Source of the DNA: Anaerolineales bacterium
GTDB lineage: Bacteria; Chloroflexota; Anaerolineae; Anaerolineales; UBA4823
DNA: 26,358 nt
Direction: 5' to 3'
NCBI GenBank assembly: GCA_016932955.1
Contig: JAFGBV010000268.1
Location: 1-26,358 of the forward strand
A program made the position numbers and the translations under genes. Positions 1-7,171 of the stretch are shown piece by piece; the first letter of the stretch is position 1; each line of letters opens with the position of its first letter. The notes beneath the pieces were generated by a model. That model made no database searches. It was not told the DNA's origin and saw only the letters and a list, made by a program, of their open reading frames with translations.

Positions 1-1
1 A

Positions 2-664
2 GCAGTGGTCAATGTCGCCCACTTCGCACCCTTTGCCCCAGCCCTGGACGCCACCTCTGTCTCCGTTTACCTGAATGGCACTGAAGCGATTACCGACTTC
101 GTATACGGCGAAATCGTCCCTGGCGTCGAGCTTTTGGTGGGTGAGTACCTGGTGGAGATCGTTCCTACCGGCACCACAACCCCCGCAATCACCGGCACCT
201 TCATGCTGGATGATATGCAGTACACCCTGTCAGCCATTGGCGATGGCGTGAATCAACCCTTGGAACTGTTTGCACTGGTTGATGAAACCGAGATGGCAAT
301 GGCAAGCAGCCCGAATGCGGATATGGCAAAGCTGCGCATTGCCCACCTGGCGCCTTGGGCTTCTGGTGAGGCACTGGTTGACATCTGCACCGACAGTGGA
401 ACGGCTATCCTCAACAATGTTGGTTACAAGGATTTCACCGATCCTTACCTGGAGCTGGAGTCCGGCAAGTACGATCTGTTGATTGCCGTGGCAGGCACAG
501 ATTGTGGCACAGTTGCGCTGGATATTCCTGCAATATTCCTGCGTGACGGAACGATAACGGATGTGTTCGCAATTGGTGGCGCCAATGAGTATCCCCTGGA
601 GGTCACCAGCATCACCGGAATCACACTGATTAGATACACCGTCCTACCATTTGTGATGAAATAA
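2..664 (+). CDS. DUF4397 domain protein, 5'-truncated by window edge
   Basis: The frame is open to the left edge, so the true start and any signal peptide are missing; the GTG at base 5 is not believed to be the start. The visible 220 residues hold two similar halves. The first opens VNVAHFAPFAPALDATSVSV and the second LRIAHLAPWASG, both matching the (V/L)R(V/I)AH.(A/S)P.AP pattern that begins DUF4397 beta-sandwich domains. These domains are usually extracytoplasmic and of unknown function, and an exported or cell-surface location is inferred. One Cys pair is visible in the second half (CTDSG and DCGT) and could form a disulfide. The gene ends just before a strong hairpin and is convergent with mutS. 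The family call is fairly secure; no specific role can be given. Confidence 0.75.
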   Translation, partial: AVVNVAHFAPFAPALDATSVSVYLNGTEAITDFVYGEIVPGVELLVGEYLVEIVPTGTTTPAITGTFMLDDMQYTLSAIGDGVNQPLELFALVDETEMAMASSPNADMAKLRIAHLAPWASGEALVDICTDSGTAILNNVGYKDFTDPYLELESGKYDLLIAVAGTDCGTVALDIPAIFLRDGTITDVFAIGGANEYPLEVTSITGITLIRYTVLPFVMK

Positions 665-685
665 ATACCCCCTTTCCCCGTAATC

Positions 686-714
686 CCTCCCCCGTCTGGC
701 ACGGGGGAGGTTTT
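686..714 (+). terminator. Intrinsic terminator of the DUF4397 gene
   Basis: CCTCCCCCGT (686-695) pairs perfectly over 10 bp with ACGGGGGAGG (701-710) around a 5-base loop and is followed by TTTT. It lies 22 bases after the DUF4397 stop. It also sits against the end of mutS on the other strand, but no T-run follows the stem in that direction, so it mainly serves the plus strand. Confidence 0.85.
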
Positions 715-3287
715 CATTCATCCGCTAAGAATTTTCGCTTCCACTCGTATAGCTTATTCAGCGCTTCAATGGGGGAAAGCGCGTTTACATCGACAGCTTT
801 CAGTTCCTGGAGAATAGGATTGGTTTCAGGGAACAGAGCAAGTTGACGCGGGGTATCCGGGTCGATCCGCACAGCCTTCCCGGAAGATTTTTCTAACTGG
901 CGCAGGATCTCCTCTGCCCGCCCAACCACCGGACGCGGCAGCCCGGCTAACTGACCGACATGGATGCCATAGGAACGGTCAGCACCTCCAGGGATGATCT
1001 TGTGCAGAAACACGACCTGCCCGCCCGTCTCACTGACCGCGACATTGAAATTGCGCACGCCTGGCAAAAGGTCTGCCAGTTGGGTCAGCTCATGATAATG
1101 GGTGGCGAATAGTGTTTTCGCGCGCAAGCCAGGGTGGTTATGGATATATTCCACCACAGCCCAGGCGATCGAGACGCCATCATAGGTGCTGGTGCCGCGT
1201 CCAATCTCATCCAGGATGAGCAGGCTGCGTTGTGTGGCATGGTGGAGGATATTGGCTGTCTCCACCATCTCTACCATAAAGGTGGACTGTCCAGAATGGA
1301 TCTCATCCTGAGCACCAATTCGGGTAAAAATACGATCCACAATCCCAATTTGAGCAGATTGGGCAGGAACATAACTGCCCATTTGCGCCATCAGCACAAT
1401 GAGCGCCACCTGACGTAAATAGGTGGATTTGCCGCTCATATTTGGCCCGGTAATGATTCTCACCCGTTCGCCCTCTTCAAACCAGGCATCGTTGGGCACA
1501 AAGCGCTCTCCACTCAGGGTATGTTCCACCACCGGGTGCCTGCCATCACGAATTTCCAGCACATCATCTTCCACCACCTGCGGGCAAACATAGTTACCCA
1601 GTGCAGCAACTTCAGCCAGGGCTGCCAACACATCCAGTTCAGCCAGGCAGCGGGCAGTGGTCAACATTTTCTCCGCGGAGGTTGCCAGGCGCTCGCAAAG
1701 TTCATGGAATAGACGCGTCTCAAGCTCGTGAATGCGCTCTTCTGCGTTGAGTACCAGCGACTCGTATTCCTTCATCTCTGGGGTGATATAGCGCTCTGCA
1801 TTGACCAGCGTCTGCTTGCGAATATATTCATCTGGGATCATGCCAGTATGGGAATGGGTTACCTCAATGTAATACCCGAACACCTTGTTGTACCCCACCT
1901 TCAGAGACTTGATCCCCGTGTGCTCACGCTCAATAGCCTCCAGGTTGGCAATCCACTCGCGCGCATGGCGCGAGCGCTCAATCACACCATCCAGCTCCGC
2001 TGAATATCCACTGCGAATCACGCCTGTATTTTGCAATGTAGCGGGGGGATCATCTGCCACAGCCGTCTCCAGAATCGCCAATTCATCTTGGCAAAGGTCA
2101 AAGCCTGCCAGGATTCGCGCGTGAGGGCCTTCCTGTGGCAACAGGCTATGTAAACCAGGTAAACGCTGGAGTGTGCTGCGCAGTCCCACCAGATCGCGCG
2201 GTTGCGCAGTCCCCCCGGCAATGCGGGTGGTCAGGCGCTCCAGGTCGCCAAGCATTTTCAGGGCAGCACGCAGCTCAGCGCGCATCATCCCATTTTCGAA
2301 GAAAAATCCCACACCAGTTTGACGCTGGCGGATTCGATCCACATCCAATAAGGGCTTGCTCACCCACTGGCGAATCAAGCGCTTGCCCATCGGTGAAACA
2401 ACCATGTTCAATTCCCCCAGCAGAGAACCCCGCTCGCTGCTACTGCGGATGGTTTCCATCAGCTCCAGATTGCGGCGTGTGGCGGCATCCAGGGTCATAA
2501 ATTCAGATAGCGAGTAGGTGCTCAGGCTGCCGAGCAGCTTAAGTGCGGCAGGCTGGGTCTCTGCAAGGTATTGAACGATTACGCCAGCCGCACGCACTGC
2601 CAGCGGCATGCCGTGCAGCCCAAATCCATCCAATGAGGCCACACTAAAATGCTGGAGCAGTTGCTCCTGGCAACGCCCCGGCTCAAAACGCCAGGCAGGC
2701 CAGGCAGTGGTATGGCCGGGGAGGTTATTGGGTAGCTCAATAGTATCAGGATGGAGCGTCTCTGCAGGGTGCAAGCGCGCCAACTCCGTGCGTAGCGCAG
2801 CGCGGATATCAGCCCCTTGTAGCTCAGTCGCAGCAAATTCTCCCGTGGTTATATCGACGTAGGCAACTCCAGCGCGCTCTTCTTGCACCAGGATGCTCGC
2901 CAGGTAGTTGTTGGCATCCGATGGCAGCAGGCCCGGCTCCACCAGCGTGCCGGGCGTGACCACGCGCACCACCTTGCGTGGGAACAATCCTTTTACCGGT
3001 TGGTCGCCTACCTGCTCACAAATGGCGACATGGAAACCGCGCTCGATCAACCGCGAAAGATAATTCTCCACTGCATGGTGCGGGATGCCTGCCATGGGTA
3101 CCCGCGCCCCCTTGGCAACATTGCGAGAGGTCAGGACAATATCCAGCTCGCGCGAGGCGACTTCCGCATCCTGGTCAAAGGTCTCATAAAAATCTCCCAG
3201 ACGAAAGAAGAGGATCGCCTGTGGATACTGGCGTTTTATTTCCAGGTATTGTTTACGGATGGGTGTAATATCGTCTACTTTGGACAT
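714..3287 (-). CDS. mutS: DNA mismatch repair protein MutS
   Basis: MutS recognises mismatches and small loops and couples ATP hydrolysis to the start of methyl-independent or methyl-directed repair. At 857 residues it is the usual length of MutS1. The mismatch-wedge F-x-E motif is F33-Y34-E35 in GDFYETF. The connector, lever and clamp domains follow. The ATPase has Walker A GPNMSGKST at 614-622, the DEIGRGTSTYDG Walker B and signature region from D693, and the H-loop TLFATHYHEL. The tail carries QLALF at 815-819, a match to the beta-clamp binding motif, then the helical C-terminal segment. The start is supported by GGGAAAGG upstream. It is transcribed alone, divergently from the ABC ATPase; no mutL is present in the window. 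Confidence 0.97.
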   Translation of the reverse strand: MSKVDDITPIRKQYLEIKRQYPQAILFFRLGDFYETFDQDAEVASRELDIVLTSRNVAKGARVPMAGIPHHAVENYLSRLIERGFHVAICEQVGDQPVKGLFPRKVVRVVTPGTLVEPGLLPSDANNYLASILVQEERAGVAYVDITTGEFAATELQGADIRAALRTELARLHPAETLHPDTIELPNNLPGHTTAWPAWRFEPGRCQEQLLQHFSVASLDGFGLHGMPLAVRAAGVIVQYLAETQPAALKLLGSLSTYSLSEFMTLDAATRRNLELMETIRSSSERGSLLGELNMVVSPMGKRLIRQWVSKPLLDVDRIRQRQTGVGFFFENGMMRAELRAALKMLGDLERLTTRIAGGTAQPRDLVGLRSTLQRLPGLHSLLPQEGPHARILAGFDLCQDELAILETAVADDPPATLQNTGVIRSGYSAELDGVIERSRHAREWIANLEAIEREHTGIKSLKVGYNKVFGYYIEVTHSHTGMIPDEYIRKQTLVNAERYITPEMKEYESLVLNAEERIHELETRLFHELCERLATSAEKMLTTARCLAELDVLAALAEVAALGNYVCPQVVEDDVLEIRDGRHPVVEHTLSGERFVPNDAWFEEGERVRIITGPNMSGKSTYLRQVALIVLMAQMGSYVPAQSAQIGIVDRIFTRIGAQDEIHSGQSTFMVEMVETANILHHATQRSLLILDEIGRGTSTYDGVSIAWAVVEYIHNHPGLRAKTLFATHYHELTQLADLLPGVRNFNVAVSETGGQVVFLHKIIPGGADRSYGIHVGQLAGLPRPVVGRAEEILRQLEKSSGKAVRIDPDTPRQLALFPETNPILQELKAVDVNALSPIEALNKLYEWKRKFLADE

Positions 3288-3348
3288 GAATCACGGACCT
3301 TTCCCACAGCCATCGCCAAAAACACTCGGCAGAAATAACCGCCACACC

Positions 3349-3377
3349 ATTCTATATGTTGCGCGCTATTTCGGCAA
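3349..3377 (-). promoter_or_regulatory. Predicted mutS promoter
   Basis: On the minus strand TTGCCG (3372-3377), a 17-base spacer and TAGAAT (3349-3354) match sigma70-type boxes at 4/6 and 5/6 positions. Transcription would start near 3342, giving a leader of about 55 bases to the mutS start. Confidence 0.45.
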
Positions 3378-3422
3378 GGGAGGCGCAGGCGAATGTTGCT
3401 ATTTGGCAAATTCATCTGCAAA

Positions 3423-3445
3423 CAGATTGTCATTTTGGCAATCTG
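3423..3445. promoter_or_regulatory. Inverted repeat, possible operator
   Basis: CAGATTG (3423-3429) and CAATCTG (3439-3445) form a perfect 7-bp inverted repeat with a 9-base centre. It covers the -35 box and most of the spacer of the ATPase promoter, where a bound repressor would block RNA polymerase. The regulator is not in the window and the binding role is inferred only from position and symmetry. Confidence 0.4.
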
Positions 3446-3455
3446 CGAATATAAT
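3427..3455 (+). promoter_or_regulatory. Strong sigma70-like promoter of the ABC ATPase gene
   Basis: TTGTCA (3427-3432) and a perfect TATAAT (3450-3455) are separated by exactly 17 bases. The start codon at 3492 lies about 30 bases past the expected transcription start, with AAAGGAG in between. A perfect 7-bp inverted repeat overlaps the -35 box and spacer and is listed separately. Confidence 0.7.
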
Positions 3456-3491
3456 TACGCTACCATATATTCGACGAAAGGAGCAAATCTT

Positions 3492-4592
3492 ATGGCAAGC
3501 GTTACGTATGATCATGTCTACAAGCGGTTTGGCGATGTTATTGCGGTCAATGACCTGAACATCACCATAGCAGACAAGGAATTTCTCGTTTTGGTTGGGC
3601 CTTCTGGCTGCGGGAAAACAACCGCGCTGCGATGCCTGGCCGGGCTGGAAGAAATCAGCGAGGGGAAGATCATGATCGCCGACCGCGTCGTCAACGACGT
3701 GGCCCCGAAAGATCGCGATATTGCAATGGTCTTCCAGTCCTACGCTCTCTATCCGCACATGAGCGTGTATGACAACATGGCTTTCGGGCTGAAACTGCGC
3801 AAGGTACCCAAAGATGAGATCAAGCGCAGAGTGGAGGCAGCGGCAGCAATTTTGGGTATTGAGGGCCTCCTGGACCGCAAACCCCGCCAGCTTTCGGGCG
3901 GCCAGAGGCAGCGCGTGGCAGTCGGACGGGCTATCGTGCGCGAGCCTAAGGTTTTCTTGTTCGACGAGCCCCTATCCAACCTGGATGCCAAACTGCGCGT
4001 GGAGACCCGCGCGAACATCAGCAAGCTGCACCAGCAACTGCAGACCACCTTCATTTACGTGACCCACGACCAGGTGGAGGCGATGACCATGGCCTCCCGC
4101 ATTGCGGTGATCAATAAGGGTATTTTGCAGCAAATCGACACGCCGCAGAGCCTATATGACCGCCCAGATAACCTATTCGTGGCGGGCTTCATCGGTTCTC
4201 CCGCAATGAACTTCTTCAAAACCAAGCTGGAGCGCGGCGATGGCAAACTCTTCATCAATGGAGGCTCCTTCCGCGTTGAAGTGCCCGGCGACCGTGTCAA
4301 TACCTACATGAAATATGCGGACAAGCCAGTGATCATGGGCATCCGCCCCGAAAATATCCATGATCCTCAGTATCAGCCAGCGAACATCTTCCCACAGCCC
4401 GTAGAAGGGACTGTAGATGTGACTGAGCTGATGGGGAACGAAATCTTCCTGTACATGACCAGCGGCGAACACGCATTTGTCGCCCGGGTTGACCCACGCA
4501 CCAAAGTAGCGATGGGTGAAAAGACCCAGGTGGCCTTCAACATGGGCAATATGCATCTGTTCGACCCGGACACTGAGCAGGCAATTCGCTAG
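3492..4592 (+). CDS. Carbohydrate ABC transporter ATP-binding protein (MsmK/UgpC/MalK type)
   Basis: This cytoplasmic ATPase would drive CUT1-family importers of sugars, oligosaccharides or glycerol-3-phosphate. The start at 3492 (MASVTYDHVYKRFG) is chosen over an upstream in-frame ATG because AAAGGAG lies 8 bases before it and homologues begin here; this gives 366 residues, usual for the family. Visible motifs are Walker A GPSGCGKTT at 36-44, Q-loop Q82, signature LSGGQRQ at 134-140, Walker B VFLFDEP ending at 160, D-loop NLDAK and H-loop H192. The C-terminal third is the TOBE/MalK regulatory region, with the typical GIRPENI segment. No permease or binding-protein gene adjoins it, so it is probably a shared ATPase; the sugar permeases at the right of the window lack a visible one. 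Substrate cannot be told from sequence. Confidence 0.93.
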   Translation: MASVTYDHVYKRFGDVIAVNDLNITIADKEFLVLVGPSGCGKTTALRCLAGLEEISEGKIMIADRVVNDVAPKDRDIAMVFQSYALYPHMSVYDNMAFGLKLRKVPKDEIKRRVEAAAAILGIEGLLDRKPRQLSGGQRQRVAVGRAIVREPKVFLFDEPLSNLDAKLRVETRANISKLHQQLQTTFIYVTHDQVEAMTMASRIAVINKGILQQIDTPQSLYDRPDNLFVAGFIGSPAMNFFKTKLERGDGKLFINGGSFRVEVPGDRVNTYMKYADKPVIMGIRPENIHDPQYQPANIFPQPVEGTVDVTELMGNEIFLYMTSGEHAFVARVDPRTKVAMGEKTQVAFNMGNMHLFDPDTEQAIR

Positions 4593-4616
4593 GAGAATCC
4601 TGCATCACCAAACGAT

Positions 4617-4680
4617 CAAACACCTCTCCATGAGGTTGCCGTTCCCCAGAAAAATCTCTCTGGGGAGGTGTTTGGTTTAT
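4617..4680 (+). terminator. Extended hairpin after the ABC ATPase gene, likely terminator
   Basis: CAAACACCTC (4617-4626) pairs perfectly with GAGGTGTTTG (4665-4674), and a nested CCCCAGA (4644-4650) pairs with TCTGGGG (4659-4665), both followed by a T-rich tail (GTTTAT). A smaller competing CCTC/GAGG hairpin lies at 4623-4635. The two larger stems share base 4665, so they are close alternatives or form a stacked structure. It probably ends the ATPase transcript, though some read-through into gpmA is possible because no strong promoter separates them. Confidence 0.6.
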
Positions 4681-4717
4681 CAACCTATATCCATGATAAG
4701 AAAGTAGTAAATACACA

Positions 4718-5473
4718 ATGGAATCAAAATATACACTGGTACTTTTACGGCACGGGCAAAGCATCTGGAATCTTGAAAACCGTTTCACCGGCTGGACAGA
4801 TGTAGATCTGAGCGAGCAAGGTGAAAAAGAAGCGCATGATTCCGGGCGTTTGCTGAAAGAAGGGGGCTATACCTTCGATATCGCATACACCTCCGTTCTC
4901 AAGCGGGCGGTCAAAACACTGTGGATTGTCTTGGAGGAGATGGATTTACATTGGATCCCAGTCGTGCGTGCCTGGCAACTCAATGAGCGCCATTATGGTG
5001 CGTTACAGGGCTTGAACAAGGGTGAGATGGCAGCCAAGTTCGGTGAGGAACAGGTGCAAATCTGGCGGCGCAGTTTCGATATCCAGCCTCCCGCCCTTGA
5101 ACTAGATGACCCACGCCACCCTCGTTTCGACCCGCGTTATGCTGCACTGACTGAAAGCGAGACACCAAGCACGGAATGCTTGAAGGACACAATAAACCGC
5201 ATGATGCCTTACTGGCACAGCACCCTTGCTCCAGTCGTTAGCTCTGGTAAGCGCGTGCTGATCGCTGCGCACGGAAATAGCCTGCGTGCACTGGTGAAAT
5301 ATCTGGATAATATCTCAGATGCTGACATTGTCGGCTTGAACATCCCCACCGGTGTGCCGTTAGTGTATGAACTGGATAAAGACCTCCGCCCGGTCAAAAG
5401 CTATTACCTGGGCGACCCAGAAGCCATTCGCAAGGCCGCCGAGGCGGTTGCCAACCAGGGGAAGGCCCGTTAA
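4718..5473 (+). CDS. gpmA: 2,3-bisphosphoglycerate-dependent phosphoglycerate mutase
   Basis: The enzyme interconverts 3- and 2-phosphoglycerate in glycolysis and gluconeogenesis in the cytoplasm. The protein is 251 residues, the normal size for the dimeric or tetrameric dPGM class. The phosphohistidine motif [10 protein letters not shown] holds H12, followed by the diagnostic [13 protein letters not shown]. The catalytic acid is E90 in LNERHYG, and the second active-site His is H185 in AAHGNSLR. These features separate it from the cofactor-independent enzyme and from general histidine phosphatases. The Shine-Dalgarno is weak (AAGAAAG) and promoter-like boxes TTGGTT and GATAAG just upstream are poor matches, so expression may depend partly on read-through from the ATPase gene. 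Confidence 0.96.
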   Translation: MESKYTLVLLRHGQSIWNLENRFTGWTDVDLSEQGEKEAHDSGRLLKEGGYTFDIAYTSVLKRAVKTLWIVLEEMDLHWIPVVRAWQLNERHYGALQGLNKGEMAAKFGEEQVQIWRRSFDIQPPALELDDPRHPRFDPRYAALTESETPSTECLKDTINRMMPYWHSTLAPVVSSGKRVLIAAHGNSLRALVKYLDNISDADIVGLNIPTGVPLVYELDKDLRPVKSYYLGDPEAIRKAAEAVANQGKAR

Positions 5474-5525
5474 TTCAATATACCAAACAATGATACCAAT
5501 GCGTATCTCCAAAGGAGGAGGAAAA

Positions 5526-5554
5526 TTAACCGATACCACTTACCAAACGATAAA
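5526..5554 (+). promoter_or_regulatory. Weak candidate promoter of the FxLYD lipoprotein gene
   Basis: TTAACC (5526-5531), a 17-base spacer and GATAAA (5549-5554) each match the sigma70 consensus at 4 of 6 positions and lie about 60 bases before the chosen start. The leader just upstream also contains a perfect Shine-Dalgarno-like run AAAGGAGGAGG (5510-5520) with no suitable start codon after it. Confidence 0.25.
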
Positions 5555-5613
5555 CATTCGCTAAACTGCCAACTATGACAACCGAGAATCATCATCAAAA
5601 GGAGAGAAGAATT

Positions 5614-7062
5614 ATGCGCACTACTCGAAAATTGGGCATGGCTTTCTTTGCCCTGGCAATTGTAATCAGCATCTTGGCCTGCGGTGGGAGCGCCGAGCCC
5701 ACTCCGACCAATCCACCACCACCTACCAACACGGTTCCACCCCCGCCACCCACCGACACACCCCTCCCCCCACCTACCGAAGCCCCACCTCCCACCGAAC
5801 CGCCTGCTCCTACTGAAGCACCTCCACCCACCGAAGACACTGGGGGCGGCGTCGCTCCTAATCGCGTTGCCGGGCAGATCAACGTGATCGAAGTCAATGG
5901 CTACAAGGATTCTTGGGATGACTGGCACATTGTCGGCCTGATCAGCAATGACACCGACCGCTTCGTCAACGATATCGAAGTGGAAGTGGAAATCTTCGAT
6001 GCCAGTGAAAACTCGCTATTTGTGGATACCACCTACACCGCCCTGTACTCACTCGCGCCGGGTGAGATCACACCCTTCGAGTTGTATGTCTACGAAGACC
6101 TGACCGACCCCGACCACTTTGTCGCTTCGATCACAGGTAATGGTACATCCAGCGCCGAGCGCGGCACTGTGGATATCCAGAACGTCACCCTGTGGCTGGA
6201 TGAATTCGATGACATCCATCTCGTTGGCGAACTGGTCAATAACTCCAGCGATATCATCAACATGAGCGGTTTGGCCGCTGCCATGTTCGATGACGCCGGC
6301 GCACTGGCGACCGTCGATACAGTCAACGCCATGATTCGCTACCTGGAACCCGGTGACAGCGGCCCCTTCCGCATCACCATCGATGCCCCCGAAGATCAGG
6401 CTGCTTCCCTCACTGACTATACCATCTACACCGATGCTCAAATCACCGATGCAACCGACAAATACGATCTGACGCTTTCTGAAGAGCATTATGATTACGT
6501 GGATGCCTACGATAATTTCCACCTGGTGGGCTCTGTCACCAACAACAGCGATCAGCTCATGAATGTTTCACTGGTAGCCGGTCTATATGATGATGCGGGT
6601 AACGTTGTCGATGCAGCCACCGCTTCGCTGCCGGTATACTCGCTGGCTCCCGGCGAGACGATGGGCTATGACTTCGATTTCTGGGGCCCGGTCAACTATG
6701 CTGCCGGTGCATACGATGCCGCGACGGAGTATAACGTGCAGATCGACTGGTACTGGACCTGGGATACCACCACCGAGCTGGTTGACCTGACCACGGTCGA
6801 AGACACCAATACCTTCGATTCCTACTCCGGTACGTTCAACGGCAAGGTTTCCAACTCGACCGGCGCCGAGATCGAAAGCGCCACCGTGATCGTCTCGATT
6901 TATGACAAGGCTACCGGACAACTGGTTGCTGTGTCTTACGACTGGCTCTTCGATCCCATTCCCAATGGCGGAACTGGCGATTACGAAGTCTATGTTGATA
7001 TCCCCGATGGGTTCGCGATCGAAAATTACGAATATGTGATCACCGTCAAAGGCGAAAAGTAA
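5614..7062 (+). CDS. Secreted lipoprotein with proline-rich linker and four FxLYD-like domains
   Basis: The start at 5614 is preferred to the ATG at 5575 because AAGGAGAG lies 7 bases upstream and the product then opens with a signal peptide: MRTTRK, a hydrophobic stretch, then a lipobox-like SILAC with Cys as the expected lipidation site. The mature 482-residue precursor continues with a linker of Pro and Thr (about residues 28-80, many PPPT and PTE units) that would hold the rest off the membrane. Four similar modules follow, from about residues 90, 190, 290 and 396. Each has a HLVG or GKV strand, N(N/D)(S/T) and a (V/I)..(F/L)(Y/F)D.. strand, the FxLYD-type Ig-like pattern. They are rich in Asp and Tyr. 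A role in surface binding or adhesion is only inferred; no enzyme motif is seen. A bidirectional terminator follows. Confidence 0.75.
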   Translation: MRTTRKLGMAFFALAIVISILACGGSAEPTPTNPPPPTNTVPPPPPTDTPLPPPTEAPPPTEPPAPTEAPPPTEDTGGGVAPNRVAGQINVIEVNGYKDSWDDWHIVGLISNDTDRFVNDIEVEVEIFDASENSLFVDTTYTALYSLAPGEITPFELYVYEDLTDPDHFVASITGNGTSSAERGTVDIQNVTLWLDEFDDIHLVGELVNNSSDIINMSGLAAAMFDDAGALATVDTVNAMIRYLEPGDSGPFRITIDAPEDQAASLTDYTIYTDAQITDATDKYDLTLSEEHYDYVDAYDNFHLVGSVTNNSDQLMNVSLVAGLYDDAGNVVDAATASLPVYSLAPGETMGYDFDFWGPVNYAAGAYDAATEYNVQIDWYWTWDTTTELVDLTTVEDTNTFDSYSGTFNGKVSNSTGAEIESATVIVSIYDKATGQLVAVSYDWLFDPIPNGGTGDYEVYVDIPDGFAIENYEYVITVKGEK

Positions 7063-7109
7063 CCCCCCTTTTACGGCGAGAAGCAAGCTGCAAAGAATCA
7101 TTATGCACG

Positions 7110-7151
7110 AATAAGGTTGACCCGACGCCTGTGCGCCGGGTCAACCTTATT
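7110..7151. terminator. Bidirectional intrinsic terminator
   Basis: AATAAGGTTGACCCG (7110-7124) pairs perfectly over 15 bp with 7137-7151 around a 12-base loop. The A/T-rich stem ends give TTATTATTAT after the stem on the plus strand and an A/T-rich flank on the other side. It lies between two convergent genes and can end both transcripts. Confidence 0.88.
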
Positions 7152-7171
7152 ATTATGGATTCTACTATTGG

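Noticed and set aside
5700..5840. C-rich repetitive DNA that might be a tandem repeat locus or CRISPR-like array
   Set aside because: The repeats follow codon usage for Pro and Thr units of the lipoprotein stalk, with no regular spacer structure.
5595..5897. Gly/Val-rich 100-codon frame, minus strand
   Set aside because: It mirrors the Pro/Thr-rich linker of the lipoprotein on the other strand.
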